Assembly (NCBI RefSeq): GCF_027980145.1
Contig: NZ_JAMZNK010000031.1
Span: 1-64,000, forward strand
DNA: 64,000 nucleotides
Source: Flavobacterium azizsancarii
GTDB taxonomy: Bacteria > Bacteroidota > Bacteroidia > Flavobacteriales > Flavobacteriaceae
Reading direction: 5' to 3'
The notes beneath the pieces are model-generated. The model made no database searches, was not told the DNA's origin, and saw only the letters and a list, made by a program, of their open reading frames with translations. Both the position numbers and the translations under genes were made by a program. Below are positions 8,666 to 16,148 of this stretch, piece after piece (within the stretch, counting starts at the first letter, position 1; every line of letters begins with the position of its first letter).

Positions 8666-8703
8666 AAATGAGATAGTTGCAGAACGTAACTATCTCATTT
8701 TTT
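8666..8703 (+). terminator. Strong intercistronic terminator between the two curlin genes
   Basis: Perfect 13-bp stem aaatgagatagtt / aactatctcattt with a 9-base loop and a T6 tail, in the 70-bp gap after the first curlin gene. No separate promoter for the next gene is apparent, so it likely acts as a partial terminator that sets subunit levels above those of the secretion genes. Confidence 0.8.
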
Positions 8704-8721
8704 AATTTTAAATAAATAAAG

Positions 8722-9243
8722 ATGAAGGCTTTCATTTTAAATAGTATAATTCTGTTACTTTTTTTGCCAGTGCTCAATGCGCAGGAAAAAGAGGATGATT
8801 CAGATTTTAAAAACTATAGTTCGGCTGTTTTTAATTCAAAACAAGTCGCATTTAGTGTCGTTTCCTCAATGGATAAAAAAGCTCAAAATGATTTAAATCA
8901 AAAAATCCAATCCGGTATTAACATACAGCAAATAGGAGATTTAAATACAGTGACAGCATTTTTAAAATCAAAAGAAACCAAAGTTGCTGTCAATCAAATT
9001 GGAGATAGTAATCAATTACTTTTAGATAAAAATGCTAAAACAATCACGCAAAATGTAGTGCAAAGAGGAGATAATAACAAAATTTCAGATTTTACATTGT
9101 ATACCAATTATAATGTAAATATGGAAATGATCCAAAAAGGAGACAATCAAAACATTCAAAATATCGGAACCAATTCAATGTCTAAGAATATGAAAATTAC
9201 CCAGACAGGAAATGGAGCTTCGATAATTCTTATCAATAAATAA
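8722..9243 (+). CDS. Second curlin-repeat protein, probable minor subunit or nucleator (CsgB-like)
   Basis: A 173-residue secreted protein with signal peptide ending LPVLNAQ, a ~50-residue non-repetitive segment, and then five or so curlin-like repeats: NIQQIGDLNTVTAF, AVNQIGDSNQLLL, NVVQRGDNNKISDF, EMIQKGDNQNIQNI and KITQTGNGASIIL. The repeats are richer in K, R and I than those of the upstream protein, which is reminiscent of the CsgB nucleator and its charged final repeat. It lies just before the accessory genes. The nucleator role is inferred from order, charge and size; it could instead be a second structural subunit. Confidence 0.75.
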   Translation: MKAFILNSIILLLFLPVLNAQEKEDDSDFKNYSSAVFNSKQVAFSVVSSMDKKAQNDLNQKIQSGINIQQIGDLNTVTAFLKSKETKVAVNQIGDSNQLLLDKNAKTITQNVVQRGDNNKISDFTLYTNYNVNMEMIQKGDNQNIQNIGTNSMSKNMKITQTGNGASIILINK

Positions 9244-9251
9244 ATTTAAAC

Positions 9252-9656
9252 ATGCGTTTTCTATACCGACATATTATTTTCTTATTTCTGTTTTTTACTG
9301 CCATACTATATGGTCAGGTTCCCCAGGACAAAATAAAAGCAAAACTGGAAATAGAGAAAATCGAAGGCAATGTAAAAATTACAGGTACTGCTGAAAATCT
9401 TACAGATGTAATCAGAAGTGCTGCCTATAAAATGTCTGTTATAAAAAACAATAGTAAAAGTAATAATCAGTCTAATAATGACCAAGTTGGTGTTTTTACC
9501 TTACAGCCCAATGAACGACAAAAGCTATCAACCTCACAAATCAATCTTTCAGAAGATGATGAGGTAATCGTTTTATTATTGTTTTATGATGAAGACAAGC
9601 AAATAATAGCAAAAGATCGTGTAGTTCTGGGTGAGGAAAAAAAAAAGCCGATGTAA
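9252..9656 (+). CDS. CsgH-like domain; 5' part of a frame-interrupted CsgH-CsgE gene
   Basis: Signal peptide MRFLYRHIIFLFLFFTAILYGQ, then ~95 residues of an immunoglobulin-like beta-sandwich: KAKLEIEKIEGNVKITG, a variable S/N-rich loop with VGVFTLQPNE, and VLLLFYDEDKQIIAKDRV. This pattern resembles the curli chaperone CsgH (Q-x-G-x-F-x-L core followed by a LS...L strand). The frame ends 7 residues after an A10 run (9637-9646). The next frame carries CsgE and is open, without any stop, back to that run. Read straight, it yields a 134-residue CsgH-like protein; with a -1 shift it becomes a 243-residue CsgH-CsgE fusion. CsgH assignment is by motif reading only. Confidence 0.65.
   Translation: MRFLYRHIIFLFLFFTAILYGQVPQDKIKAKLEIEKIEGNVKITGTAENLTDVIRSAAYKMSVIKNNSKSNNQSNNDQVGVFTLQPNERQKLSTSQINLSEDDEVIVLLLFYDEDKQIIAKDRVVLGEEKKKPM
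9637..9647 (+). other. A10 slippery tract inside the CsgH-CsgE gene
   Basis: Ten A residues followed by G. The zero frame reads GAA AAA AAA AAG CCG ATG TAA, so the heptamer A AAA AAG (9641-9647) is in the phase used by E. coli dnaX for -1 frameshifting. A -1 shift changes the reading to AAA GCC GAT GTA and continues through the whole CsgE domain to 9982. One added A, or two lost, would have the same effect. Confidence 0.7.
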
Positions 9657-9679
9657 TAGTTCTTCCTGTTGACGGATTT

Positions 9680-9982
9680 GTGTTAAGAGGAATTGTTACG
9701 GATGACACCAAAACAAAAATTGGTAAAGATTTTTATGATCGGTATTATTACAGGTACAATGATATTGGAATAAATGCTGAAAAGATAGTAACAATAGGTG
9801 AAGAATATAGTTTTGCAAGAAATACAGCCATAACAATAACCATCGATAATGAGGTTATTTATGAGTTTTTAGCCAGACCGGATGACGAATTTTTAGACGC
9901 CGTTGCAGAGGAATCTGTAAATGCCACCTTTACTTATTTTAAAGAAAAAGAAAAACAGCGAAAATATTTCACTCAGTATTAA
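9680..9982 (+). CDS. csgE: CsgE domain; 3' part of the frame-interrupted gene
   Basis: From a GTG at 9680 this frame encodes 100 residues. Upstream it stays open to the A10 run (KKADVIVLPVDGFVLRG), so 9680 is only a possible reinitiation start. The sequence LRGIVTDDTKTKIGKDFYD matches the CsgE core (E. coli: GLLTDHTVSSIGHDFYRAF), followed by the ARNTAITITIDNEVIYEF segment that parallels the WITITVNQDVIFQTF strand. CsgE is the periplasmic adaptor that caps the CsgG channel and feeds it subunits. On its own this piece has no signal peptide and so could not reach the periplasm. It therefore needs the upstream part, which argues that the joined product is the functional one. Confidence 0.8.
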   Translation: MLRGIVTDDTKTKIGKDFYDRYYYRYNDIGINAEKIVTIGEEYSFARNTAITITIDNEVIYEFLARPDDEFLDAVAEESVNATFTYFKEKEKQRKYFTQY

Positions 9983-9997
9983 TTTATTATTAGCGTC

Positions 9998-10402
9998 ATG
10001 AAATTTATTATAACCCTCGTAGTATCGCTACTACTTTCTCCGTTTATAAACGCGCAGGCTTTAGTTTATAAACCGGTAAATCCGGCTTTTGGAGGCGATA
10101 CATTCAATTATCAATGGCTCTTGAGCAGCGCAGAAGCTCAAAATAAGCAGAAAGATAAAACTGCCGTAACCACACCACAAACTGATTTAGAACGATTTAA
10201 AGCAAATTTAAATGCCCAGTTATTAAGTCAGATTTCCAGTTCTCTCTACAAACAACAATTTGGTACTGATGGTATTAAGGAAGGTTCCTATACTTTTGGA
10301 AGCTATTCTGTAGATGTTTACCCATCTGCAGACGGACTCACACTAAATATTTTAGATACCAATACAGGAGAACAAACCCAAGTCATCATCCCAAATAAAT
10401 AA
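9998..10402 (+). CDS. csgF: Curli assembly factor CsgF
   Basis: A 134-residue secreted protein; signal peptide ends NAQ. The mature N-terminus ALVYKPVNPAFGGDTFNYQW is followed by LLSSAEAQN, matching the E. coli CsgF head (RNPNFGGNP...FLLNSAQAQN), which inserts into the CsgG channel and forms a second constriction. The C-terminal half (GSYTFGSYSVDVYPSADGL, then a strand ending QVIIP) fits the CsgF neck and head domain that couples secretion to nucleation at the cell surface. It is 15 bp after csgE and 1 bp before csgG, so clearly in one operon. Strong match. Confidence 0.9.
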   Translation: MKFIITLVVSLLLSPFINAQALVYKPVNPAFGGDTFNYQWLLSSAEAQNKQKDKTAVTTPQTDLERFKANLNAQLLSQISSSLYKQQFGTDGIKEGSYTFGSYSVDVYPSADGLTLNILDTNTGEQTQVIIPNK

Positions 10403-10403
10403 T

Positions 10404-11765
10404 ATGAGATTACATCACTACTTACTTATTCTATTCGGATTTCTTTTTTCGGGTTGCGGTGCCTATTTTAATCAGCCAACCGGAGTCGAAAAAGCAATTT
10501 TAGGAGAAGGAACTCCTGCTACTTCATTGCTAAAAGATTTGCCAAAACCAAAAGAACCCGTTGTCGTTGGTGTCTATAAATTCAGAGACCAGACAGGACA
10601 ATATAAACCTCAGGAAAACGGAAGCAGTTTTAGTACTGCCGTAACTCAGGGCGCAACATCAATATTAATAAAAGCGCTTGAAGATTCGAAATGGTTTGTG
10701 CCTATTGAGCGCGAAAATATTGGTAATCTATTACAGGAACGAAATCTGATTCGGGCAACACGTCAGGAATATGTAAAAAACGCCAATCCTAACGAACCCC
10801 AGTTAACACCTTTATTATATGCCGGAGTTTTATTAGAGGGTGGAATCGTTTCGTATGATTCTAATATTATCACCGGAGGTTTTGGGGCCAGATATTTTGG
10901 AGCCGGGGCTTCTGTAAAATACCGTCAGGATCGTGTTACGGTTTATTTAAGAATGATCTCAACATCGAACGGAAAAATTTTAAAATCAGTCTATATCTCC
11001 AAAACCATTTTGTCTCAGGCAATTGATGAAAGTTTATTCAGATATGTAAATTTTAAAAGATTGCTAGAAGTTGAAACAGGATATACTACAAACGAACCTG
11101 TGCATATGGCAGTAACAGAAGCAATCGAAAAAGCTGTTGAATCTCTTGTTTTAGAAGGAATAAAAGATAATATCTGGCAGGCAGATGCACCAAAATGGGA
11201 AGTTGATAATTTGCTGAAAGCTTATGCTGAAGAAACTAAAACTGCCGATGTTACATCACTTTACGGACGAGAATTAGAAAACAGAAGAAGTAAATTTGCT
11301 ATCGAAATTTCAGGTGGGGCAACATTGATGGACGGAGATTATCAGGATCCGCTTTTAAGACCTTTTGGGCGGGGAGCTTTAAAATTCTTTATAACGCCCG
11401 GTTTTAATATCAGTGCATCTACAAATGTGGTCAATCTCGCCAATAAAAATTTACTCGACGTTGGTTATATCACCTATGATCTTAATCTCGAATGGCTTTT
11501 ACTCCCTAAAGATCGTTTTACACCTTATTTGTATGGCGGAGGAGGATATGCCACAAATAGAAAATTTGAAAATGGATATAGTAAAATTCAATACGGTTTA
11601 GGTCTTGAATATCTGGCCTCAGATAAAATAGGAGTAAAGTTATTTGCAGAGCAAAATATTAATTTTAGTGATAACGTCGATTATATAAAGGCAGGAACAC
11701 GAGATGATTACTATTATAAATTTGGGATAGGACTTACTTATTATTTCGCAAAAAAGAAAAAATAA
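10404..11765 (+). CDS. csgG: CsgG outer-membrane secretion channel with added C-terminal beta-barrel domain
   Basis: Lipoprotein signal with lipobox FSGC (Cys18). Residues about 40-262 match CsgG closely: VVGVYKFRDQTGQYKP, FSTAV, WFVPIERENIGNLLQERN, TGGFGARYFGAGA and GYTTNEPV. CsgG forms the nonameric curli secretion pore. In the constriction loop the Phe before STAV is kept, but the Tyr and Asn of E. coli (YPASNFS) are not, and the loop is one residue longer. Residues about 297-453 are extra: alternating hydrophobic strands, a YLYGGGGYAT turn and a terminal aromatic YKFGIGLTYYF strand, as in eight-stranded outer-membrane barrels. E. coli CsgG ends where this extension begins. Channel identity is certain; the barrel is inferred. 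Confidence 0.9.
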   Translation: MRLHHYLLILFGFLFSGCGAYFNQPTGVEKAILGEGTPATSLLKDLPKPKEPVVVGVYKFRDQTGQYKPQENGSSFSTAVTQGATSILIKALEDSKWFVPIERENIGNLLQERNLIRATRQEYVKNANPNEPQLTPLLYAGVLLEGGIVSYDSNIITGGFGARYFGAGASVKYRQDRVTVYLRMISTSNGKILKSVYISKTILSQAIDESLFRYVNFKRLLEVETGYTTNEPVHMAVTEAIEKAVESLVLEGIKDNIWQADAPKWEVDNLLKAYAEETKTADVTSLYGRELENRRSKFAIEISGGATLMDGDYQDPLLRPFGRGALKFFITPGFNISASTNVVNLANKNLLDVGYITYDLNLEWLLLPKDRFTPYLYGGGGYATNRKFENGYSKIQYGLGLEYLASDKIGVKLFAEQNINFSDNVDYIKAGTRDDYYYKFGIGLTYYFAKKKK

Positions 11766-11826
11766 AAGTCTCAAGACTAAATTTTAAGATATAACTAAAG
11801 ATTTTAAATTTAAAAACAAATTAATA

Positions 11827-13311
11827 ATGAAGTATTTATACAAAATAGCAAGCGTACTTTTTTTATTGTTTTTGGTTTCATGTAGCGAAGAGAAAATAGG
11901 AGAACTGGGATATGGTACCGTTAGCGGAAGAGTCGTTAATGCAGATACCTTTGAACCTATGGAAAATGTAAAAATACTCTCGAGCCCAACTACAAGTACA
12001 GTTTTTACAGATGCTGAAGGGAAATTTACGGTTTCCAACGTAAAAGTGGGAGAATACTCCTTTCAGGCTCAAAAAGATGGTTTTGTGGCAAAATTTGAAG
12101 CCACAACCGTTACAGCAAACAATACTTCAGAAATTGTTTTTGAACTTAAAAAAGCTACAGCTAACAACAAACCACCAACAGTTCCCGTATTGGTAAGTCC
12201 AATTGATAATAGTACAGCCCAGGCAGTATCATTAGATCTAACATGGACAGCTACAGATCCGGATAAAGATGAATTAACTTTTAAAGTTACTCTTAGAAAT
12301 GATAGTAACAGCGATATAAAAGTTTATGATGCCATAAAAGGACCAAAATTAACCCTGACAGATTTAATTTATGGTACAAAATACTATTGGCAGATTGAAG
12401 TTACTGATGGAGTAAATACTCCTGTTTTAAGCGTTGTAAGTTCGTTTACTACCCTTGCTTTTCCGGCAACCAGATATTTGTTTGTCAAAAATATAAACGA
12501 TAACAATGTCATTTTTACTGCTGATGATGCCGGTAAACAATATCAATTAACAAGTGCTGCTAAAAACTATTGGCGCCCACGAAGAAACAATCAGGCAAAG
12601 AAAATTGCCTTTATAGGAACAAATGGTTCTCAAAATGATATCTATACAATGAATTTTGACGGAACCGAAGTTAAGAAAATAACAAATTCTGTTCCTGTTG
12701 CGGGTTTTAATTCAGATTATATAGGCTATTCCTGGAATGCTTCAGGAAGTGAAATTATCTATCCTAACTTCGACAAATTGTACAAAATTAATAATGACGG
12801 AAGTGGTTTGACTAAAGTATTCCAAACACCTAATGGTAAATTTATATCCGAATGTGATTGGAGTGCCGATGGATCAAAAATTGCTTTAAAAGTAAATGAT
12901 GCCAATGGTTATAATGCTGAAATTTATATCATAAATCCATCAGGAGTTGTAACAGCTACAATTTTGTCAGGACAAACAGGAGCGGTTGGCGGATTAAATT
13001 TTTCAGTTACCGGACAAAAGTTAGTTTATACCAGAGATGTAGCAGGCTTCGAAAACTTAAACTATCGTCAGCTGGATTCTAAAATTTTCGAATATAGTTT
13101 TGGATCCGGAGTTTTAACTCAAATCCTGACAGAAAAAACTTTAGGAACAAATGATCTGGATGTTCGCTATTCTCCAAACGAATCAGAATTAATTTTTACT
13201 AATACATCAAATGATGGTCTTTCGACAAAAAGCATCGTAAAAACGACGATAGGAGTTGTCAATTCCAGAACAGTCTTGTTCTCTGGAGCGGCAATGCCAG
13301 ATTGGGAATAA
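11827..13311 (+). CDS. Lipoprotein with carboxypeptidase-regulatory-like, Fn3-like and beta-propeller domains
   Basis: Lipobox LVSC (Cys19). Residues about 30-110 form a carboxypeptidase-regulatory-like sandwich (GYGTVSGRVVNADTFEPMEN, then VFTDAEGKFTVSNVKVGEYS). Residues about 117-208 read as a fibronectin type III fold (PPTVPVLVSPIDN, then LTWTATDPDKDELTF and YYWQIEVTDG). The rest is a TolB/PD40-like beta-propeller with repeats such as NDIYTMNFDGTEVKKIT and AEIYIINPSG. It closes the curli block, 61 bp after csgG and before a strong terminator. A surface-anchored partner that helps retain or sense the fibres would fit the context, but this is a guess; no catalytic residues were seen. Confidence 0.75.
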   Translation: MKYLYKIASVLFLLFLVSCSEEKIGELGYGTVSGRVVNADTFEPMENVKILSSPTTSTVFTDAEGKFTVSNVKVGEYSFQAQKDGFVAKFEATTVTANNTSEIVFELKKATANNKPPTVPVLVSPIDNSTAQAVSLDLTWTATDPDKDELTFKVTLRNDSNSDIKVYDAIKGPKLTLTDLIYGTKYYWQIEVTDGVNTPVLSVVSSFTTLAFPATRYLFVKNINDNNVIFTADDAGKQYQLTSAAKNYWRPRRNNQAKKIAFIGTNGSQNDIYTMNFDGTEVKKITNSVPVAGFNSDYIGYSWNASGSEIIYPNFDKLYKINNDGSGLTKVFQTPNGKFISECDWSADGSKIALKVNDANGYNAEIYIINPSGVVTATILSGQTGAVGGLNFSVTGQKLVYTRDVAGFENLNYRQLDSKIFEYSFGSGVLTQILTEKTLGTNDLDVRYSPNESELIFTNTSNDGLSTKSIVKTTIGVVNSRTVLFSGAAMPDWE

Positions 13312-13350
13312 TTTATAGTAACCAAAATTTTAAACCGGTTTTACTTAAGA

Positions 13351-13387
13351 AATTCGGCAGCGTTATCTAACCTGCCGAATTTTTTTA
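13351..13387 (+). terminator. Terminator closing the curli-like operon
   Basis: Perfect 10-bp stem aattcggcag / ctgccgaatt, 11-base loop and a T-rich tail (13380-13387). Confidence 0.85.
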
Positions 13388-13442
13388 TGAATCAAAATAT
13401 TCAATTTTAAATAGTATAGTCCAAAGAATTAAAAAAAGGGAT

Positions 13443-13450
13443 TATCTTTG
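13443..13450 (+). promoter_or_regulatory. Candidate -7 box for purM-like gene
   Basis: TATCTTTG, an exact TAnnTTTG match 26 bases before the start codon. Confidence 0.55.
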
Positions 13451-13476
13451 CACCACATCAACACAAACTAAGTTTC

Positions 13477-14655
13477 ATGAGTTCAGATTCTAGCAAAAGG
13501 TACGCACAAAGAGGTGTTTCGGCATCAAAAGAAGACGTACACAACGCCATAAAAAATATCGATAAAGGTTTATTTCCTCAAGCATTTTGCAAAATCGTTC
13601 CGGATTACCTTACCCAGGACGAGGAATATTGCTTAATCATGCACGCTGACGGAGCGGGTACAAAATCGTCTCTGGCGTATATGTACTGGAAAGAAACAGG
13701 CGATATTTCGGTTTGGAAAGGAATTGCTCAGGATGCTTTAATCATGAACATCGACGATTTATTATGTGTTGGCGCAACAGATAATATCTTACTTTCATCA
13801 ACAATAGGAAGAAACAAAAACTTAATTCCTGCCGAAGTTATCTCGGCAATCATCAACGGAACAGAAGAATTAATCAACGAATTAAAATCTTTTGGAGTAA
13901 CCATTCATTCAACTGGCGGAGAAACTGCTGATGTTGGGGATGTTGTTCGTACTATTATCGTAGATTCTACCGTAACGGCCCGTATGAAACGCAGCGATGT
14001 TGTAGACAATGCAAATATCAAAGCTGGCGATGTAATTGTTGGTTTGACATCTTTTGGTCAGGCAACTTACGAAAAAGGCTATAATGGCGGAATGGGAAGT
14101 AACGGATTAACATCTGCCCGTCACGACGTTTTTGGAAAATATTTAGCAAAAAAATACCCTGAAAGTTTCGATGCCCTTGTTCCGGAAGAATTAATATATT
14201 CAGGTCAGGTAAACTTAACTGATGAGGTAGAAAATAGCCCAATAAACGCAGGTCAGTTGGTACTTTCTCCAACAAGAACCTACGCGCCAATTATCAAGAA
14301 AATTTTAGACACTTATACGCCAAACGAAATTCACGGAATGGTGCATTGCAGTGGAGGAGCACAAACTAAAATTTTGCATTTCGTACAAAATTTACATATT
14401 ATAAAAGACAATTTATTTCCGGTTCCGCCATTGTTCAAATTAATCCAGGAACAATCAAAAACAGATTGGAAAGAAATGTATCAGGTTTTCAATTGCGGTC
14501 ACCGTATGGAAATCTATGTTCCTGAAAACATTGCACAAGACATTATTGCGATTTCAAAATCGTTCAATGTCGATGCACAAATCGTAGGTAGAGTAGAAGC
14601 AGCAGATGCTAAAAAACTTACTATTACCAGCGAATACGGAACATTCGTATATTAA
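13477..14655 (+). CDS. purM: Phosphoribosylformylglycinamidine cyclo-ligase (AIR synthase), Bacteroidota form
   Basis: A 392-residue PurM/AIR-synthase superfamily enzyme that closes the imidazole ring in purine synthesis (FGAM plus ATP to AIR). Landmarks are the N-terminal YAQRGVSASK, LIMHADGAGTKSSLAY (the DGVGTK motif of PurM, here DGAGTK), NIDDLLCVGATDNILLS, HSTGGETADVGD and VIVGLTSFGQATYEKGYNGG. The C-terminal domain contains HGMVHCSGGAQTKILHF where E. coli PurM has a HITGGG segment. It is longer than the E. coli enzyme (~345). The family is certain; the specific activity is the likely one and could be tested by asking whether the genome has another purM. Confidence 0.8.
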   Translation: MSSDSSKRYAQRGVSASKEDVHNAIKNIDKGLFPQAFCKIVPDYLTQDEEYCLIMHADGAGTKSSLAYMYWKETGDISVWKGIAQDALIMNIDDLLCVGATDNILLSSTIGRNKNLIPAEVISAIINGTEELINELKSFGVTIHSTGGETADVGDVVRTIIVDSTVTARMKRSDVVDNANIKAGDVIVGLTSFGQATYEKGYNGGMGSNGLTSARHDVFGKYLAKKYPESFDALVPEELIYSGQVNLTDEVENSPINAGQLVLSPTRTYAPIIKKILDTYTPNEIHGMVHCSGGAQTKILHFVQNLHIIKDNLFPVPPLFKLIQEQSKTDWKEMYQVFNCGHRMEIYVPENIAQDIIAISKSFNVDAQIVGRVEAADAKKLTITSEYGTFVY

Positions 14656-14925
14656 TATTTTAAAGGTTCTAAGGTTCTGAGTTGCTAAGATTCTAAGTTA
14701 TAAAGATTCTGATCTCTATTAAAACAAAAATTAGAATTTAATCATCATCTAAGGTGTAGAGGCGCACAGCAGTGCGTCTCCCTCAAAGTTGATAGAAAAC
14801 TATGCGAATTCAAATGCCGAATGTCAGGCTGAGCGAAGTCGAAGCCCTCGAAATCCATTTTCAGTCTTCAATTTAGTTAAGATTAAGAATGATTACGTTA
14901 TAAAAATAATAACCATTAGCTTTTT
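14656..14925. repeat. Intergenic repeats downstream of purM
   Basis: Holds three kinds of dispersed repeat and no gene. There is a tandem-like aaggttctaag / gttctgag / attctaag block (14663-14710), also seen near 39860 and 40880. There is an imperfect hairpin gaggcgcac / gtgcgtctc (14759-14780). There is also a copy of tgagcgaagtcgaa (14830-14843) shared with 3436 and 3559. Confidence 0.55.
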
Positions 14926-15006
14926 TAGGAGCTAATCCCGCTATCCGTTACAATCTTTCGTGCCGAACCCCGGCACAAAAGGATTTTCACTACTATCGGG
15001 GCTAAA
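14926..15006 (+). ncRNA. Structured RNA-like element (flavobacterial intergenic motif, possibly Flavo-1-like)
   Basis: The ~80-base segment has a nested fold: outer pairing of agc...cccg (14930-14940) with cggg-gct (14997-15003), and an inner hairpin gtgccg / cggcac closed by aaccc (14960-14975) with flanking ttt/aaa extension. The conserved-looking strings aggagctaatcccgctatcc and atcggggct match my memory of an abundant structured intergenic motif of Bacteroidota. It ends 12 bases before the next start codon, so it may be a leader element or an independent small RNA. The family name is uncertain. Confidence 0.5.
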
Positions 15007-15018
15007 AAACACCAGGCT

Positions 15019-15375
15019 ATGTACGAATTACTTTTTTGGAGATATTTAGAAGAGGTTTACCTAAACCATCAGGAAGTTTATGAAGCTCTTGTAGAAAAAG
15101 AACACGTTGAAGGTCTTGAAACGCTTCCGGTTGAGGTGATCATGAACAGAATCGCTTCGGTATTCTCTAAATGGGAAAAAGTCGATGAAAACAGCTGGCA
15201 AAATACTTCAGGAAAAGGCGCTTTTCAGGTAATCACAACACCTCAAAGTGTCAAAATCGACTGTTACGGAACCGAAGGCAAAACCATGAATAAATTGGTA
15301 GAGGTGATGGAAGAATTCAAATGTCCGTTATATGATCCGCAAGTTCCCGAGCGTTATGATGAAATGAGTGAATAA
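15019..15375 (+). CDS. Conserved hypothetical protein, 118 aa
   Basis: A small acidic cytoplasmic protein (MYELLFWRYLEEVYLNHQ...) with no signal peptide or membrane segment. The N-terminal half is predicted helical (about residues 3-60) and the second half has short strands around AFQVITTPQSVKIDCYG, then a helix NKLVEVMEEFKCP. I do not recognise the family. It begins 12 bases after the structured RNA-like element. Composition and codon use look native. Confidence 0.65.
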   Translation: MYELLFWRYLEEVYLNHQEVYEALVEKEHVEGLETLPVEVIMNRIASVFSKWEKVDENSWQNTSGKGAFQVITTPQSVKIDCYGTEGKTMNKLVEVMEEFKCPLYDPQVPERYDEMSE

Positions 15376-15403
15376 GTAATCTTGATATTATACTATTTGT
15401 AAA

Positions 15404-15937
15404 TTGATAAAAAAAACACTCGTATTTATAACTTCTATTTTCCTGAGTATTATCATTGCAATGTTTTATGGTGCAATTCACAATCAATTTACATATTCTG
15501 TTTCTAATGAGTTTTTTACAGAAGTATTGTTTGAAAGATTTGGCTTTGTTCAATATGGTCAGGACACTCCGCGATTAACAGCTTCAATAATTGGTGCCTG
15601 GTCAACTTGGTGGATGGGATTAATCTCAGGTCTTGTATTTACCATTATAAGCTTATTTTATTCAAATATCAGGCAAATGATAAAAAGCATAAAACAGGCA
15701 ACTTTAGTTATCTTAGGGACATCAATTACATTTGGTTTGATAGGATTATGTTATGGGTTTCTTGGTTTTTCAAGATTATATTCGACTTGCTGTTTTCCAC
15801 TTCAAATTCATAATGTAAAAAGTTTTATTGCAGTTTCTGAGATGCATAGTTTTAGTTATTTAGGAAACGCAGTGGGATTATTTCTGGGAATCCTTTGGCA
15901 AATTAAAGGCATTAAGGATAATAAACGATTTCATTAA
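15404..15937 (+). CDS. Small integral membrane protein of unknown function, TTG start
   Basis: A 177-residue protein with four hydrophobic segments (about residues 5-25, 63-88, 98-125 and 145-165). The only start that keeps the first membrane helix is a TTG at 15404 (MIKKTLVFITSIFLSIIIAM); the first in-frame ATG would delete it. Between helices 1 and 2 lies an extracytoplasmic loop FTEVLFERFGFVQYGQDTPR. No family recognised. It follows the 118-residue gene by 28 bp and may be co-transcribed. Confidence 0.55.
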   Translation: MIKKTLVFITSIFLSIIIAMFYGAIHNQFTYSVSNEFFTEVLFERFGFVQYGQDTPRLTASIIGAWSTWWMGLISGLVFTIISLFYSNIRQMIKSIKQATLVILGTSITFGLIGLCYGFLGFSRLYSTCCFPLQIHNVKSFIAVSEMHSFSYLGNAVGLFLGILWQIKGIKDNKRFH

Positions 15938-16034
15938 TTTGATGTATAACTTTACGAATCTTTGAGTATTTTTTTTGATATTAGTGAAATAGTTATAATA
16001 CATAACATAAATATTTTATAGATTAGTAAGTGTA

Positions 16035-16100
16035 GTCCCTACGGGACAATTTTACGGATCCTCCTTTTGTTTTCTACCAATATATAACTCCTATCGGAGT
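16035..16100. repeat. Short palindromes gtccctacgggac and actcctatcggagt
   Basis: Two small hairpins in the 569-bp spacer 15938-16506, of the type scattered between flavobacterial genes. A half-copy (gtgccgtagggac) lies at 16411. No gene is visible in this spacer. Confidence 0.5.
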
Positions 16101-16148
16101 AAGTATTTTGTTAAAGAAAATATCAGGTAATTAAATTTAAATTAAATC

